Of a stretch of DNA of 64,000 nt, positions 46,049-56,900 are shown piece after piece. The position numbers and the translations under genes are program-made. The first letter of the stretch is position 1, and each line of letters begins with the position of its first letter. The notes under the pieces were generated by a model. That model did not search any database. It saw only the letters and a program-made list of their open reading frames with translations, and was not told where the DNA came from. The stretch comes from Miscanthus floridulus (lineage: Eukaryota; Streptophyta; Magnoliopsida; Poales; Poaceae): positions 64,410,111-64,474,110 of the forward strand of contig NC_089591.1 of the NCBI RefSeq assembly GCF_019320115.1, given 5' to 3'.

Positions 46049-49000
46049 TCATATAAGTGGGGTGGTGCACCAACACATATTTGAGAAATCCAATATGTTC
46101 AACTCATTCCTTAGCTTGCAAAACCTTTTCTCATCCAATGGCTTGGTGAATATATCGACAAGTTGATCTTCGGTGCCTACACTCTCAATGCAAATATCCT
46201 ATTTTTGTTGGTGATCTCTTATGAAATGGTGGCGGACATCAATGTGCTTTGTTCTTGCATGTTGAACCGGATTATTGGTCAACTTAATTGCACTCTCATT
46301 GTCACATAGCAATGGCACTTTCTTGAACTTGATTCCAAAGTTACTCAAAGTGGCCTTCATCCAAAGAATTTGTGCACAACAACTACCGATGGATATATAT
46401 TTGGCTTCGGCGGTTGATAATGCAACACTATTTTTCTTATTTGATGACCATGAAACAAGTGATCTTCCCAACAATTAACATATGCCCGAGGTGCTCTTCC
46501 TTTCAACCTTGCATCCCTCATAATCCGAGTCAAAGTAACCAACTAGCTCAAACTTTGCTCCTTTGGGATACCACAAACCAATATTTTGTGCATGCTTCAA
46601 GTACCTCAATATTCTCTTTGTAGCCTTCAAATGACTTTCACTTGGTGAGGTTTGAAATCTTGCACACATACATACACTAAACATGACATCTGGTCTTGAT
46701 GCAGTCACATAGAGTAGGCTTTCAATCATAGACCGATACAATTTTTGATCTACCATATTGCCACTTGCATCACTATCCAAGTTGCCATTTGTTCTCATTG
46801 GTGTACTAATAGCTTTACGATCACTCATGCTAAACTTCTTGATCATGTCCTTGATATACTTGCCTTGACTTACAAATGTATCATTCTTCAATTGCTTGAT
46901 TTGAAGACCAAGGAAGTAACTTAACTCTCCAATCATGGACATCTCAAACTCATTAGCCATCATCTTTCCAAATTCTTCATAAAAGTCTTGATTGGTTGAT
47001 CCAAATATGATGTCATCAACATAGATTTGTAATACAAATAAATATTTTCCAATCTTCTTGATGAAAAGAGCGGTGTCAACCTTGTCCATCATGAACCCTT
47101 TAGAGAGTAGAAAGTCCCACAATCTCTCACACCATGCTCTAGGTGCTTGCTTTAAGCCATACAATGCCATCTTCAACTTGTACACATGGTCAGGATTCTT
47201 GTCATCTACAAAACCAGGAGGTTGCTCAACATATACTTCTTCATTGATGTAACCATTGAGAAATGCACTCTTGACATCCATTTAATAGAGCTTGATGTTG
47301 TGAGCACAAGCATAGGCTAACAAGATTCTAATTGCTTCCAATCTAACAACCGGGGCATATGTTTCTCTAAAGTCAAAACCTTCAACTTGTGTATAGCCTT
47401 GTGCTACCAATCTTGCTTTGTTTCTTACTACTATTTCATCTTGATCTTGCTCATTTCTAAAGACCCATTTGGTTCCAATCACATTGTGTCCCTTTGGTCT
47501 CTACTAATTCCCATACTTGATTTCTTGTAAAATTATTTAATTCTTCATGCATAGCATTCACCCAATCAACATCTTTCAATGCTTCATCTATCATCTTTGG
47601 TTTAATGGATGACGCAAATGAGAAGTGTTCACAAAATAAAGCCAATCTTGATCTTGTTTATACACCTCTAGAAATATCACCAATTATAGTGTCCAATAGA
47701 TGATCCCTTGTAATATTGGTTGGTTGGAGTATTGAAACTTGATTGCTTGCACTTGCTTTATCATTGGGTTGAAATGATGTACTAGCCACTTGATCTTGTT
47801 CATTATCATGAGAGCTACTTGTACTAGCTTGATTTATATCATCTTGCACATTTGAGTTAGGGAGCACTTGCACTTGATCATCTTTATCATCATTCACTTT
47901 CCAAGGTCTTAATTCACCAACATCCATGTTCTTCATGGCATTTGAAAGTTGAATGCCTCTAACATCTTCCAAGTTCTCATTCTCTTCTTGTGAACCTTTG
48001 GTTTCATCAAATTCAACATCATGAACTTCCTCAAGAGTACCGCTATCCAAATTCCAAACTCTATATGCTTTGCTAGTGGTTGAGTATCCAAGTAGGAATC
48101 CTTCATCATATTTCTTATCAAACTTACCCAATCTAGTGCCTTTCTTCAAGATATAACATTTGCAACCAAAGACCAAAAAATATGCAATGTTGGGCTTTCT
48201 ATCATTCAAGAGCTCATATGATGCCTTCTCTTTCAATGGGTGATAATAGAGGCAGTTGCTACAATAGCAAGCCGTGTTGATAGCTTTTGCCCAAAAAGAT
48301 TGACTCATATTGTACTCACTAAGCATAGACCTTGCCATATCAATGAGTGTTCTATTCTTTCTCTCAACAAGGCCATTTGATTATGGAGTGTACTTGGCCG
48401 AGAATTGATGTCTAATTCTAAATTCATCACATAACTCATCAATTCTAACGTTCTTGAACTCACTACCATTGTCACTTCTAACTCTCTTGATGGTTGTTTC
48501 AAACTCATTGTGAATGCCCTTGATAACTGATTTGAATATTGCAAACATATCACTTTTATCCACTAGAAAGAATACCCATGTGTATCTAGTATAATCATCC
48601 ACTATTACAAAGCCATATTTCTTACCACCAATGCTAGTGTATTGTGTTGGCCCAAACAAATCCATGTGTAATAACTCAAATGCTTTACTAGTGCTCATCA
48701 TGCTTTTCTTAGGATGAGTGTTTCCAACTTGTTTTCCGGCTTGACAAGAGCTACAAAGCTTGTCTTTTTTAAACACAACATCTTTCAAGCCTCTAAGCAA
48801 GTCATGCTTAACCAATCTATTTAATTGTTTCATTTCAAGATGACCAAGTCTTCTATACCATAACTAACCCATGCTAGACTTAGTAAACAAACATGTAGAT
48901 AATTTAGCTTCACTAGCATTGAAATCAACCAAGTATAGATTCCTATATCTAAAGCCTTTGAAGATAAAATTAGAGCCATCTACACTTATGATCTCTACAT

Positions 49001-49300
49001 CATCTACCCCAAATATGTATTTGAATCCAAGATCATATAATTGAACCATAGATAGCAAATTAAAGTTCAAACTCTCTATTAGCAACACATTGGATATGCT
49101 TATGTCATTGGATATTGCAATCTTATCAAGCCCTTTGACCTTGCCTTTGCCATTATCATCAAATGTGATACTATCATAATCATCATTGTCATTAGTGTTG
49201 ATTGAGTTGAACATTTTTGCATCACCGGTCATGTGTTGAGTGCACCTACTATCAAGAACCCAATGCCTTCCTCTGACTTTATAATTGACCTATAAAAGAA
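46049..49300 (-). pseudogene. Copia pol (protease, integrase, reverse transcriptase, RNase H)
   Basis: Protease: HWVLDSRCTQHMTGD at about 49260, with Arg in place of the active-site Gly. Integrase: LGHLEMKQLN, CSSCQAGK, LLHMDLFGP, VRSDNGSEF and VERKNRTL, so the DDE residues are present. [53 protein letters not shown] and IYVDDIIFG. RNase H: LVSWSSNKKNSVALSTAEA and HIDVRHHFIR. The end is DQLVDIFTKPLDEKRF before a TGA at 46049. TAA codons interrupt it near 48378, 47279 and 46475, a TAG at 46199, and there is a frameshift near 47490. Confidence 0.93.
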
Positions 49301-49302
49301 AA

Positions 49303-50003
49303 TTAATTCTTTTTAGGTACACAAACTTGTTTGGGTCCTTGAAGGTTAGTGACCAAGCTCTTTGGCATCCAAATGGCTTTCTTCTTTGAGCCCATCCATA
49401 GTTTACCAATGAACTTAGCCTTGACACCATTTATACCTTTGGTAAGCACATAGAAAGAATCAAGCTTAATAGAGGATACATTAGCTTGTGACTTCTTGTT
49501 CATGCACGTTTGATCTACATGACCAACTTGCTTGCAACTAGTGCAAAATCAACCATTGTTCTTCACAAAACTAGTCTTGCGAGGAGCAAAGGCTGCCTTG
49601 CCTTTCTTGGGGGTATAGCCCAATCTCTCTTTGTAGAGAGAAGCTCTTTAGCTACCCAAGCACATAAGCAAACAGTCGTCACCGCCATAGGCCTTAGCCA
49701 AGGTGTGAATGAGCTTATTAATCTCCTTCTTAAGGGTCTTAATCTCAACCATTAGTGAGGCATCACAAGTGAAACCAACACTACTAGATGAGGTGGAAGT
49801 AGAAGTACTACAAGAAGGGTTAGTGGGAGCAACAATGATAGGCATATATAATGATTCATCAATTAGGTTACAAGTTAAGCCTACATTGCAAGTCTCAACA
49901 TGTTTTTTTTTATTTTGCTCATCAAGCAAAGAGGAATGAGCCTTTTCAAGCTTCTTGTGAGCCTTGCCAAGCTTCTCATGAGCTTCCTCTAGCCTTTTCA
50001 CCA
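49303..50003 (-). pseudogene. Copia gag, C-terminal part
   Basis: The minus strand encodes a coiled coil (RLEEAHEKLGKAHKKLEKAH), a Ser/Thr tract, LMVEIKTLKKEINKLIH and a CCHC-type knuckle (CTSCKQVGHVDQTC). A TAA after CLGS (49645-49647) and a TGA just before the knuckle break it. The N-terminal gag is absent, and the frame runs instead into cactin-derived sequence. Confidence 0.88.
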
Positions 50004-50466
50004 TCCCGGCATCGCAGAGTAACTTGGCGGCCTCCCAGAAGCGCCCGTTCTCCCTGTCAAGTTCGGCCAGCATCGCGATCTCCTCGGCCAGCTCCTTCAG
50101 CTCCTCCACGGACGCGCCACGGAACGCCGTGAGCGCGCACCGGCGCGCCCCGCGGAGAGACTCCACGAGCATGTCGACGCGCCGGGGGCGCCCCTCGGCG
50201 AACCGTATCGCGGCTCTGAGCCTGCCCTGCTGGAGGAGGAACGCGGCCTCCTTCGCCTCCTCCTCCTCTGCCCTAGTCAGCGATGCGGTAGGAGGCACCG
50301 GCGACGGCGGCGGCGGCGACGACGCGGGCCGCGCCGCGGCCGACGCCACTCGGACCCCGTCGGCCTCCCTGCGGCGCGCGAGGCAGCGGAGCCGCTCGGA
50401 CCGGACCGAGACGATGCCCGGGAGGATGCCGCGGGAGAGCTCGCGGTCCAGCTTCTTGCGCCACAC
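49648..50466 (-). CDS. Chimeric ORF: cactin-like N-terminal part fused to copia gag
   Basis: This is a 272-residue uninterrupted ORF. About residues 1-155 resemble the cactin mid-region: WRKKLDRELSRGI, LLQQGRLRAAIRFAEGRPRR, VEELKELAEEIAMLAELDRE and FWEAAKLLCDAG, corresponding to conserved plant and animal cactin segments. From about residue 156 it is copia gag coiled coil, starting VKRLEEAHEKL. The junction is at about 50003, where base composition changes sharply from over 65% GC to AT-rich. Cactin is a nuclear protein tied to splicing and to NF-kB or immune control in animals; this piece lacks the conserved cactin C-terminus. Whether it is expressed is unknown. It could equally be a dead fusion left by a deletion. 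Confidence 0.65.
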   Translation of the reverse strand: MWRKKLDRELSRGILPGIVSVRSERLRCLARRREADGVRVASAAARPASSPPPPSPVPPTASLTRAEEEEAKEAAFLLQQGRLRAAIRFAEGRPRRVDMLVESLRGARRCALTAFRGASVEELKELAEEIAMLAELDRENGRFWEAAKLLCDAGMVKRLEEAHEKLGKAHKKLEKAHSSLLDEQNKKKHVETCNVGLTCNLIDESLYMPIIVAPTNPSCSTSTSTSSSSVGFTCDASLMVEIKTLKKEINKLIHTLAKAYGGDDCLLMCLGS

Positions 50467-50617
50467 GAACGCGCCGAGGCCGCGTGCCGCCAGCTTCTCT
50501 GAGACCGAGGCGGCGTGGCGGCGGACGGCGGACGGCGCTACGCAGCGCGTTGGACGGCTGCGTGGCCTCCCACTCCTCGCTCGCGATCGCGGGGGAGGCG
50601 GCGCGGGGCATCGTCAT
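50004..50617 (-). pseudogene. Cactin-like gene, 5' coding part, with a 7-bp frameshifting duplication
   Basis: The likely original start is ATG 50617 (MTMPRAASPAIASEEWEATQ). Near 50525-50540 the minus strand has GCCGTCC twice in tandem. With one copy the reading would continue straight into SVSEKLAARGLGAFVWRKKL and the chimeric ORF; with two copies the frame shifts and the first ORF runs on to 50273 in another frame. Cactin homology then runs to LLCDAG at about 50005. The rest of the gene is not present on the far side of the copia element. Confidence 0.7.
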
Positions 50618-50699
50618 CGGCGGCGCGAGATCGAATCAAAAGCTCGGAGGTCGCGGGGCCCGAATGGCCCGGATTCATCAAATCTCTACTATTGAAAAG

Positions 50700-51660
50700 A
50701 GCCAAATGTCATCGTCACCGCTAAACTAATCGGCCCCCCTCCGCGCTAATCCCCCGCCCCCCGCTCCCTCTATCACGCGTTCGCGTAACCGCCGCCCCCG
50801 CAAGACGCGAAGCTCGCCCCCGCGGCCCGCGCACGACGCCCAGCTCCTTCCCTCCTGCCCGCACAACCGCAGCTGCTTCACCCAGTTCGAAGCCACGCCT
50901 CCCAAGTCTCTCGTGCGGGGACGGGGAAAGAAAAGCTCGGGGAAGCGGCGGCGGCGCGCTCCCGTGCGGCGAGGCAGGTGTTGCAATCCCGCTCTCTGCG
51001 CGCTGCTGCTGCTGGGGAACGTCCGTGTCGCGCTCGTCGTCTCCCTGCCACGTCGCGCTTCGCCGTCGTCTCGCTGCGCCTTAGCACAGCAGCAGCCGGT
51101 GGGCCGGCTCCGGTGCCGCGTCGCGCGAGCCGACCGCCGGCCCGTTCCCCGTCGCACCGGATCTCAAAACTGGCGAATCGAGCGGCGCGTCCAGGCGCGC
51201 GCACTCGGTCGCCTCGCCGTCGTCGCCGGCCGCTCGAGCTTCCCCGCACCAGTCCGCGCTTCCCCTGGAGCCCGACACCGGCGGCCGTCCGAAGCTCCGC
51301 GCGTCGAGGCGAGGTTGAAGACGGCGACAGCCAGGCGAGCGACCTGTCCATCCGCAGTTGCCTTCTCGACCTTGCCCGGCCCCCGCCTCACCTGCGCTAG
51401 CACTCTCCTTCGCGCCGCCGAGTCCGACGAACCGCCCGCACGCCAACGCCGCCGGCCACCAGCTCGTGCGCAACCTCAGCGTCCGCATCGTGTCGACGCT
51501 TCCCGCCTCAGCCACACCGTCGTCCCAACCGCACGCCGTAGCCCCAGCCGCACCTCCGCGCCACTGAGCCCAACGAGTCCCTCGCCGCTGAGCCCAACGA
51601 GTCCACCGCCGCTGAGCCCGAGTACACAAGGATCTGCTCGTCTACAACATGGCCGAGCTC
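50700..51660. other. GC-rich upstream region of the cactin-like gene
   Basis: CpG-rich DNA with long overlapping ORFs on both strands, up to 325 codons on the plus strand at 50913-51890. They have Arg/Ala/Pro/Ser-biased composition and no known domain. I read these as composition-driven. A promoter or first-exon island is plausible. A short Met start MAELMDEHV at 51649 on the plus strand is followed by a stop 20 bases later. Confidence 0.4.
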
Positions 51661-53150
51661 ATGGACGAACATGTAATATCAAGTTGTTAACACCGCCCAC
51701 TCCAATTGGTTGCTCAATTATTATTATCTCTGTATGGCCTGTAAATCAGATAGGCTGTATTGCAGTGTATTGCATCCGAGATAAGAACTGTGGTCTGTGC
51801 ACAAGAATTTCTCTACCAATTGGTCCGGAGCACGGAGTGGAGTCCACAAATCTTTGTTTTTGTCAAGGTTGTTTCAATGGCTGTCATTAGCAGGGTCGGT
51901 GCCACCAGGCACTATTTTAATGTGCAGGGAAAGCAACTGTTGTAATTTTTTTTATGCATGAACAGGTCATTATGATGCCCATTTTATTTCAAACTCCCAA
52001 TCGAGCACAATATAACCTACAATAAGAGCAATGCAGTTATTGTAATGCAGGAGTACTATCTACTTGCATGCTGCTGGTGGGTTTTCAGACTCTTTGTGGC
52101 CATACTCATATGTTGAAGAGTTTGGGACTAACTTTTTGCAAGTTTATTGAGGTTGTGTTTAATAGGAGTAACTGCTTTATTGCAATTGAACAATTTTTTT
52201 ACCATGTACCAAAGTAAGTGATTGGTTTTTATGAACCGGTGAATTGAGGTATAAAAAACATATGAGTTACTGATTGGTTTGCTGCTTTGCTCATAAGTGA
52301 GTATATTAATATCCAAAATAATTTGTTCTTTTGTGGGTTAGCTCTCAAGTTTGCAAACAAACCTTCTTTAAATGGACCATTTCCCATTAACCTTTTCACT
52401 CTATTTTTCCCAAATCCCAGGATTATATTGCTGGTCGCTATCGACAAGTCCGCATCAAGCTCCAACATACTGTACCATGAGGTAATACTGTCACTGGCAA
52501 TATTTCGATTTTATTGACAACCGAATTAAATATTAGAATAAGAGAATCATTCTTCTCCTATTTTGATGCTGCTGCTGGCTGCTGCCACATGTTAAGGAAT
52601 TTCAATTTCAACATCAGCATGCCTCTAATGCCAAGTTCGCATGGAAACATTTTTTCTTGATTGGAAAGACTGAGAAAAAAAGAGGGCTCATCAACACCTT
52701 CTCTAAATCATAGAGACCAAGCCCTCCCGTCTCTTGCTGCACAATTTACTCAAATGTATGTGCAACTGTGCTGGTTATCACTTATCCAAATGACCTTCAA
52801 GGCTGAAACACACACAAAAAAGAGTGATTAAATAGGCTTCAGGAGGGGATTGGATGAGGAGAACAAGGGCTAGCAACATTCAGAGTAAAGCAGATCAAAG
52901 CACACTAGACCGTAGCCACGTATCCAGTAAAGGAGATTGGGTGTGCACATGTATGCCTGACAGACACCATCAGGTTCTCTATATAAAAAGCAATCCATGC
53001 CACACTATCACATTATTAATTTTGAGACAACAAGCATCCCAATTATCTACTTAAACTAAGCATATTTAATTCAGTTGCATAGAAATATATGTCCTCTGCA
53101 ATGTCTGCCCTTTTATCACTAGTTTGTGCAGCAACGTGATCTTAATTATT
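51661..53150. other. Intergenic stretch with possible LINE remnant
   Basis: AT-rich with no supported gene. In reverse complement, 52640-52760 has the style of a plant LINE RT tail (GGAGGGCTTGGTCTCTATGA), but it is too short to be sure. Nothing else is recognised. Confidence 0.35.
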
Positions 53151-53157
53151 GCCTCCA

Positions 53158-53430
53158 TATTTACTCCACCAGTCCTAAAAATAAGTGTCGTTACAAGTAT
53201 TCATACCGGTCAAACTTTCTTAAGTATGACTAGATTTATAAAAAATATTAGCGATATGTGTATCTACAAATAAGTTTATTATAAAAATAGATTTAGCTAT
53301 CTATCTTATATACTAACTTTATACTATATAAATACTAGGTTATATTTATTTATGTAGTTGATTAAATTTAAAAGTGTTCAACCCCTCGAGAACAAAAATA
53401 ACACTTACTACGTATTTTAGAAGGGAGGTT
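53158..53430. mobile_element. Stowaway-like MITE in the thioesterase promoter region
   Basis: The left end TACTCCACCAGTCCTAAAAA and the right end ACGTATTTTAGAAGGGAG form an imperfect inverted pair. The body is AT-rich with CGGTCAAACTTTCTTAAG, AAATATTAGCGATATG and TAAGTTTATTATAAAAATAG, shared with the MITE at 24.6-24.9 kb. It ends about 470 bp before the start codon of the next gene. Confidence 0.75.
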
Positions 53431-53902
53431 ATTTATTTATGCACGTGGGACCGCGATCCAAGTGTACTAGCAAGTGGCGGAGTAATCCATTCCTCTGTCA
53501 CTACTCACTCGCAAATGCAATCACACCAGCGCTCCTCTAAAATTTCCACTGACAAGACGGCCCCCGGGGCCCCGTCTCCAGCGCGCACATCAGAGGCCCA
53601 CTAGTCATGTCCACCCCTACCCTGACACGGAGGGCCCGCACGTCGCCCCAACCACGCGCACAAATTGGAGTCTCTCTCCTCGTTCAGTTTTGTTCTCCTC
53701 TCGTCTCCGTCTCCACCTTCCCCACGACCACGAGTTCCACGGCCAACTAATCTCTGCTCTCCCTCACTCTTCTCCGCGTCTTTAAATCCGAGAACAATTT
53801 TTTTTGTCCGCGTCCTCCTCCGCCCTGACGCCCTCACCGTAGACGCCTCGCTGTCCCGACCGCCAACACCCCCTGCTCGCCGTTGCTGCAGCCGCGCAGG
53901 CG
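53431..53902 (+). promoter_or_regulatory. Promoter and 5' leader of the thioesterase gene
   Basis: The 470 bp before the ATG contain a strongly pyrimidine-rich patch (53665-53770, CTCTCTCCTC and CTCCTCTCGTCTCCGTCTCC), typical of grass core promoters and leaders, and TTTAAATCC at about 53780. The transcription start cannot be fixed by eye. Confidence 0.55.
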
Positions 53903-56900
53903 ATGGATCGTGAAGAAGGTAAAGCAACGCCAGCGCGGACCTCGCCGAATTTGGGAGCGATTCTGGCTAATCTGGGGCCTGGTTGCCATTGGTGTGCAGT
54001 GACCGAGTTCCTGGGGCAGGTGCCCCTCCTGCAGTGCCTCCCGGGTTCCTCCATCCGCAGAATCGCCGAGGCCGTCGAGGTCAGGAACTACGGTACGTAC
54101 CTAGCGCGTCCGCGGGCGCTACTGTGTGCCAGCAGGCTGGATCGATTGGCCGTTTGATCGGTTTCCTGGCTTACTCTGTTTGTCTGTTTGTCTACGGAAG
54201 TATGATATGCGTGTCAGTTTGTGCTTTCGGAAATCGACGTGCTCTCGGAGTGAGTACCTGACTTTGTGCTAAGCTCACAAAGTATTTGCGACTTGCGAGT
54301 GTTAATTGTTAGTCTACGAGATCACAACAAAATTCAAGTTTCAGATGTAAACCAATGTGAGCATACCTCTGCGAGAAACAGGGTGATTAGTCCATAATGA
54401 ATTGGTTATGTTTAAGTTTAATTTAATTTTATTTTTTTTACCCTTTGCGCCTGCTTAATGTGCTCCCATTATATAAGGCTCTACTGGTCAAATAAGATTT
54501 TATTTTTCTGTCATTGAATGTGATCTAGCGTCAAGATGAATCATATTTGGCTCTGATACTGGTACTTTGCAGAACCTGGTGACTATGTCGCTCGCGAAGG
54601 TGAACCTGTTGATGGCCTTTACATCATATTGGATGGTCAGGTAAAGTTTATGCAAATTCTTACTTTTGTTGGTTCTATGCATACAAATACAACTTAGATG
54701 GCTGAGCTAAAGAGTTATATGCACTAAACGTTTCTTGTAATGTACCTTTGCACCTCATGCTTACCACCCATCTTCTGAGCTGATGCTTCATTGAATCTGC
54801 ACTGGCGCAAATAAATGTTCACAAAAAAAACTTCTATACATTCTTTCCACCCATCTTTGGCGTTGATGATTATTTGACTCTGCACTGGTGCGCAGAAGGC
54901 TAGTACCACTGCATGGAGATATCACATCAGTAATTGGGTACTCATTTGAAACAGGTGGACCATATAATTTAGCCTGACTTTTCTTTCTACATTGATTGCT
55001 AGTAGACTGCAAAAGAACAACTTTTATAACAATGCTTGTTTGTTTTGTTCTTTGGGTGAAAGACTTAGACTTCACTGAATGAAGAACAGTTTTTATAATA
55101 ATGATCTTATGTTCCTGATCTTCCATAGCCTTTCCTGCCCTAACTGTATTACATTGTTAATTTGTCTTGCTGCTGCGTTCATACCTTTAACTCGTTATTT
55201 TACAATTGCTTTGATATGTGTTAGAATCAATTAGAAAATATGCAGGAATTACATGTACCTTTGATATTTACCATAGTGGGAGTGGGGGCAGAGGCTGATT
55301 CTATTTTTAGCAGTAATAATACTTTCTGCTACGTGAATGACATCCTCATTATCTTGAAGGCTGAAGTTTCTGCACCTGCGAATGCTGAAGAAGCCAACCG
55401 CCCAGACTATGTGTTAAATAAATACGACTACTTTGGTTACGGTAAGACATTTGCTGTCATGATAATTTGGTTTAATTCTGTTCAAACTCATTCTGCATGA
55501 AAAAGATATAAAACAGTGATGTCTTATGTGATTTCATTTCATTAACACTGATGCTTTGCATTATTTTGTAGGAAGTAATAGTTCTGTTCATCAAGTAAAT
55601 GTTGTTGCACTATCAAAGGTGCTTATTTCAAAGTCCCACTTTTAACTTATCATTTCTTTAGCTGTAGGATTCTCTTTTCTGAGTGAACACTTGATTTATG
55701 GCTTTTCCAGATAAGTATAACCATCTCTTGCTTATTGTTGGCACTATTGCAGCTGACCTGCTTCATATTGCCCAATCAATATGGACATTTGTTACAACCA
55801 AAAACAATTTGGAATGCGGAGGAAACACCTGAACATTCTTTGCTGGAACAAATTTTGCACTTAGAACCACTAGAAGTAAGTATAATGTAAGACAGTATCT
55901 ATGATGTTTTAATCCATTGTGCAACAAATGGATTTAAGGCTGGCAGTGGAATCATATTGTTCCCATTTGAAGACTAACCTTGTGCTTTTAACTCACCATA
56001 TACTTTGATTTACATCGCCTAAAATAAACAAACATGAGAGCAGACATGGATTTCAGAGATTTGCATGGTTGCATTTTCTTGATTTGCTGTTAAAAGGACA
56101 AACATGATAAATATAGTGTCATATTAATTTTTTGCATTGAGTTCCCTTGTCTTGCTCACCACAATTCTTTTGTCTTTTTAGGTCGATATCTTCCGTGGGT
56201 TTACTTTGCCAGAAGCTCCAACTTTTAGGCAAGTTTTTGGAGGACAATTCATTGGACAGGCACTTTTCAACCACCCTTGCTTACTTTCTAGATCTGATAA
56301 CTATATGTATTTGACCTCTTCCTTTTACTACTGAATTCTAGCTCATCATTTTGCTTTCAAGTACAAATTTGTGAATTACCGAGTCAATAACTAAAAATAA
56401 ACTACTTTACACATGCTTCCTCTACTTCCCATAGTCGTGGGTTGGATTTAAGAACATTTCCATGAAACCGATTATTCAGGAACAAATATACATATTATAT
56501 TTAAAATTCTAGTCCTTGTCAGCTTCCTTCCAGACATTCCATTGTGCCGTATTGTCTTATTTATTATGATATGACTATCTCCTTCATGATCTATTCACTT
56601 GATATGTTGCTAAGCGCCACAGGGTGACAATAAGAAGATATAAGAAATCATTGCTTAGGTGTCTTTTGAGTACCTGTAGGAAGTTTGAGTCAGAATAATC
56701 CCCATTTTGAGTTCAGTTATGTCAACTCCCTTGCTGCTGACAGTTGGTATCTTTTGGATAAATGTATTTCTGTATGCTCTATGTTTTTCTCAGTAAAGGC
56801 TGGGGATCCTTGTAAAAGGAATACATGATCTCAGTATGTTGTAACCACCAACTAGTTCTTATGTTTGATCTCGTGTAGGCACTAGCAGCAGCATCCAAGA

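Larger units (their letters stand above)
41022..50003 (-). mobile_element. Ty1/copia retrotransposon (SIRE/Maximus-like), 5' end missing
   Basis: On the minus strand the order is partial gag with zinc knuckle, protease, integrase, reverse transcriptase, RNase H, polypurine tract and 3' LTR: copia order, with integrase before RT. The 5' LTR, primer-binding site and gag start are absent, and the sequence is joined at about 50003 to a cactin-like gene. With no second LTR, no target duplication can be checked (the base context at the 3' end is CATAC, 41017-41021). Stops and at least one frameshift (about 47490) inactivate pol. A solo LTR of the same family is nested in its 3' LTR. Confidence 0.9.

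Noticed and set aside
50913..51890. 325-codon plus-strand ORF in GC-rich DNA
   Set aside because: Similar long ORFs exist in all frames on both strands, composition is Arg/Ala/Pro-biased, and no domain is visible. It is best explained by lack of stops in CpG-rich DNA.
55240..55500. Independent 86-codon ORF
   Set aside because: It is exon 4 of the thioesterase gene read through its flanking introns. The exon is 55360-55441.
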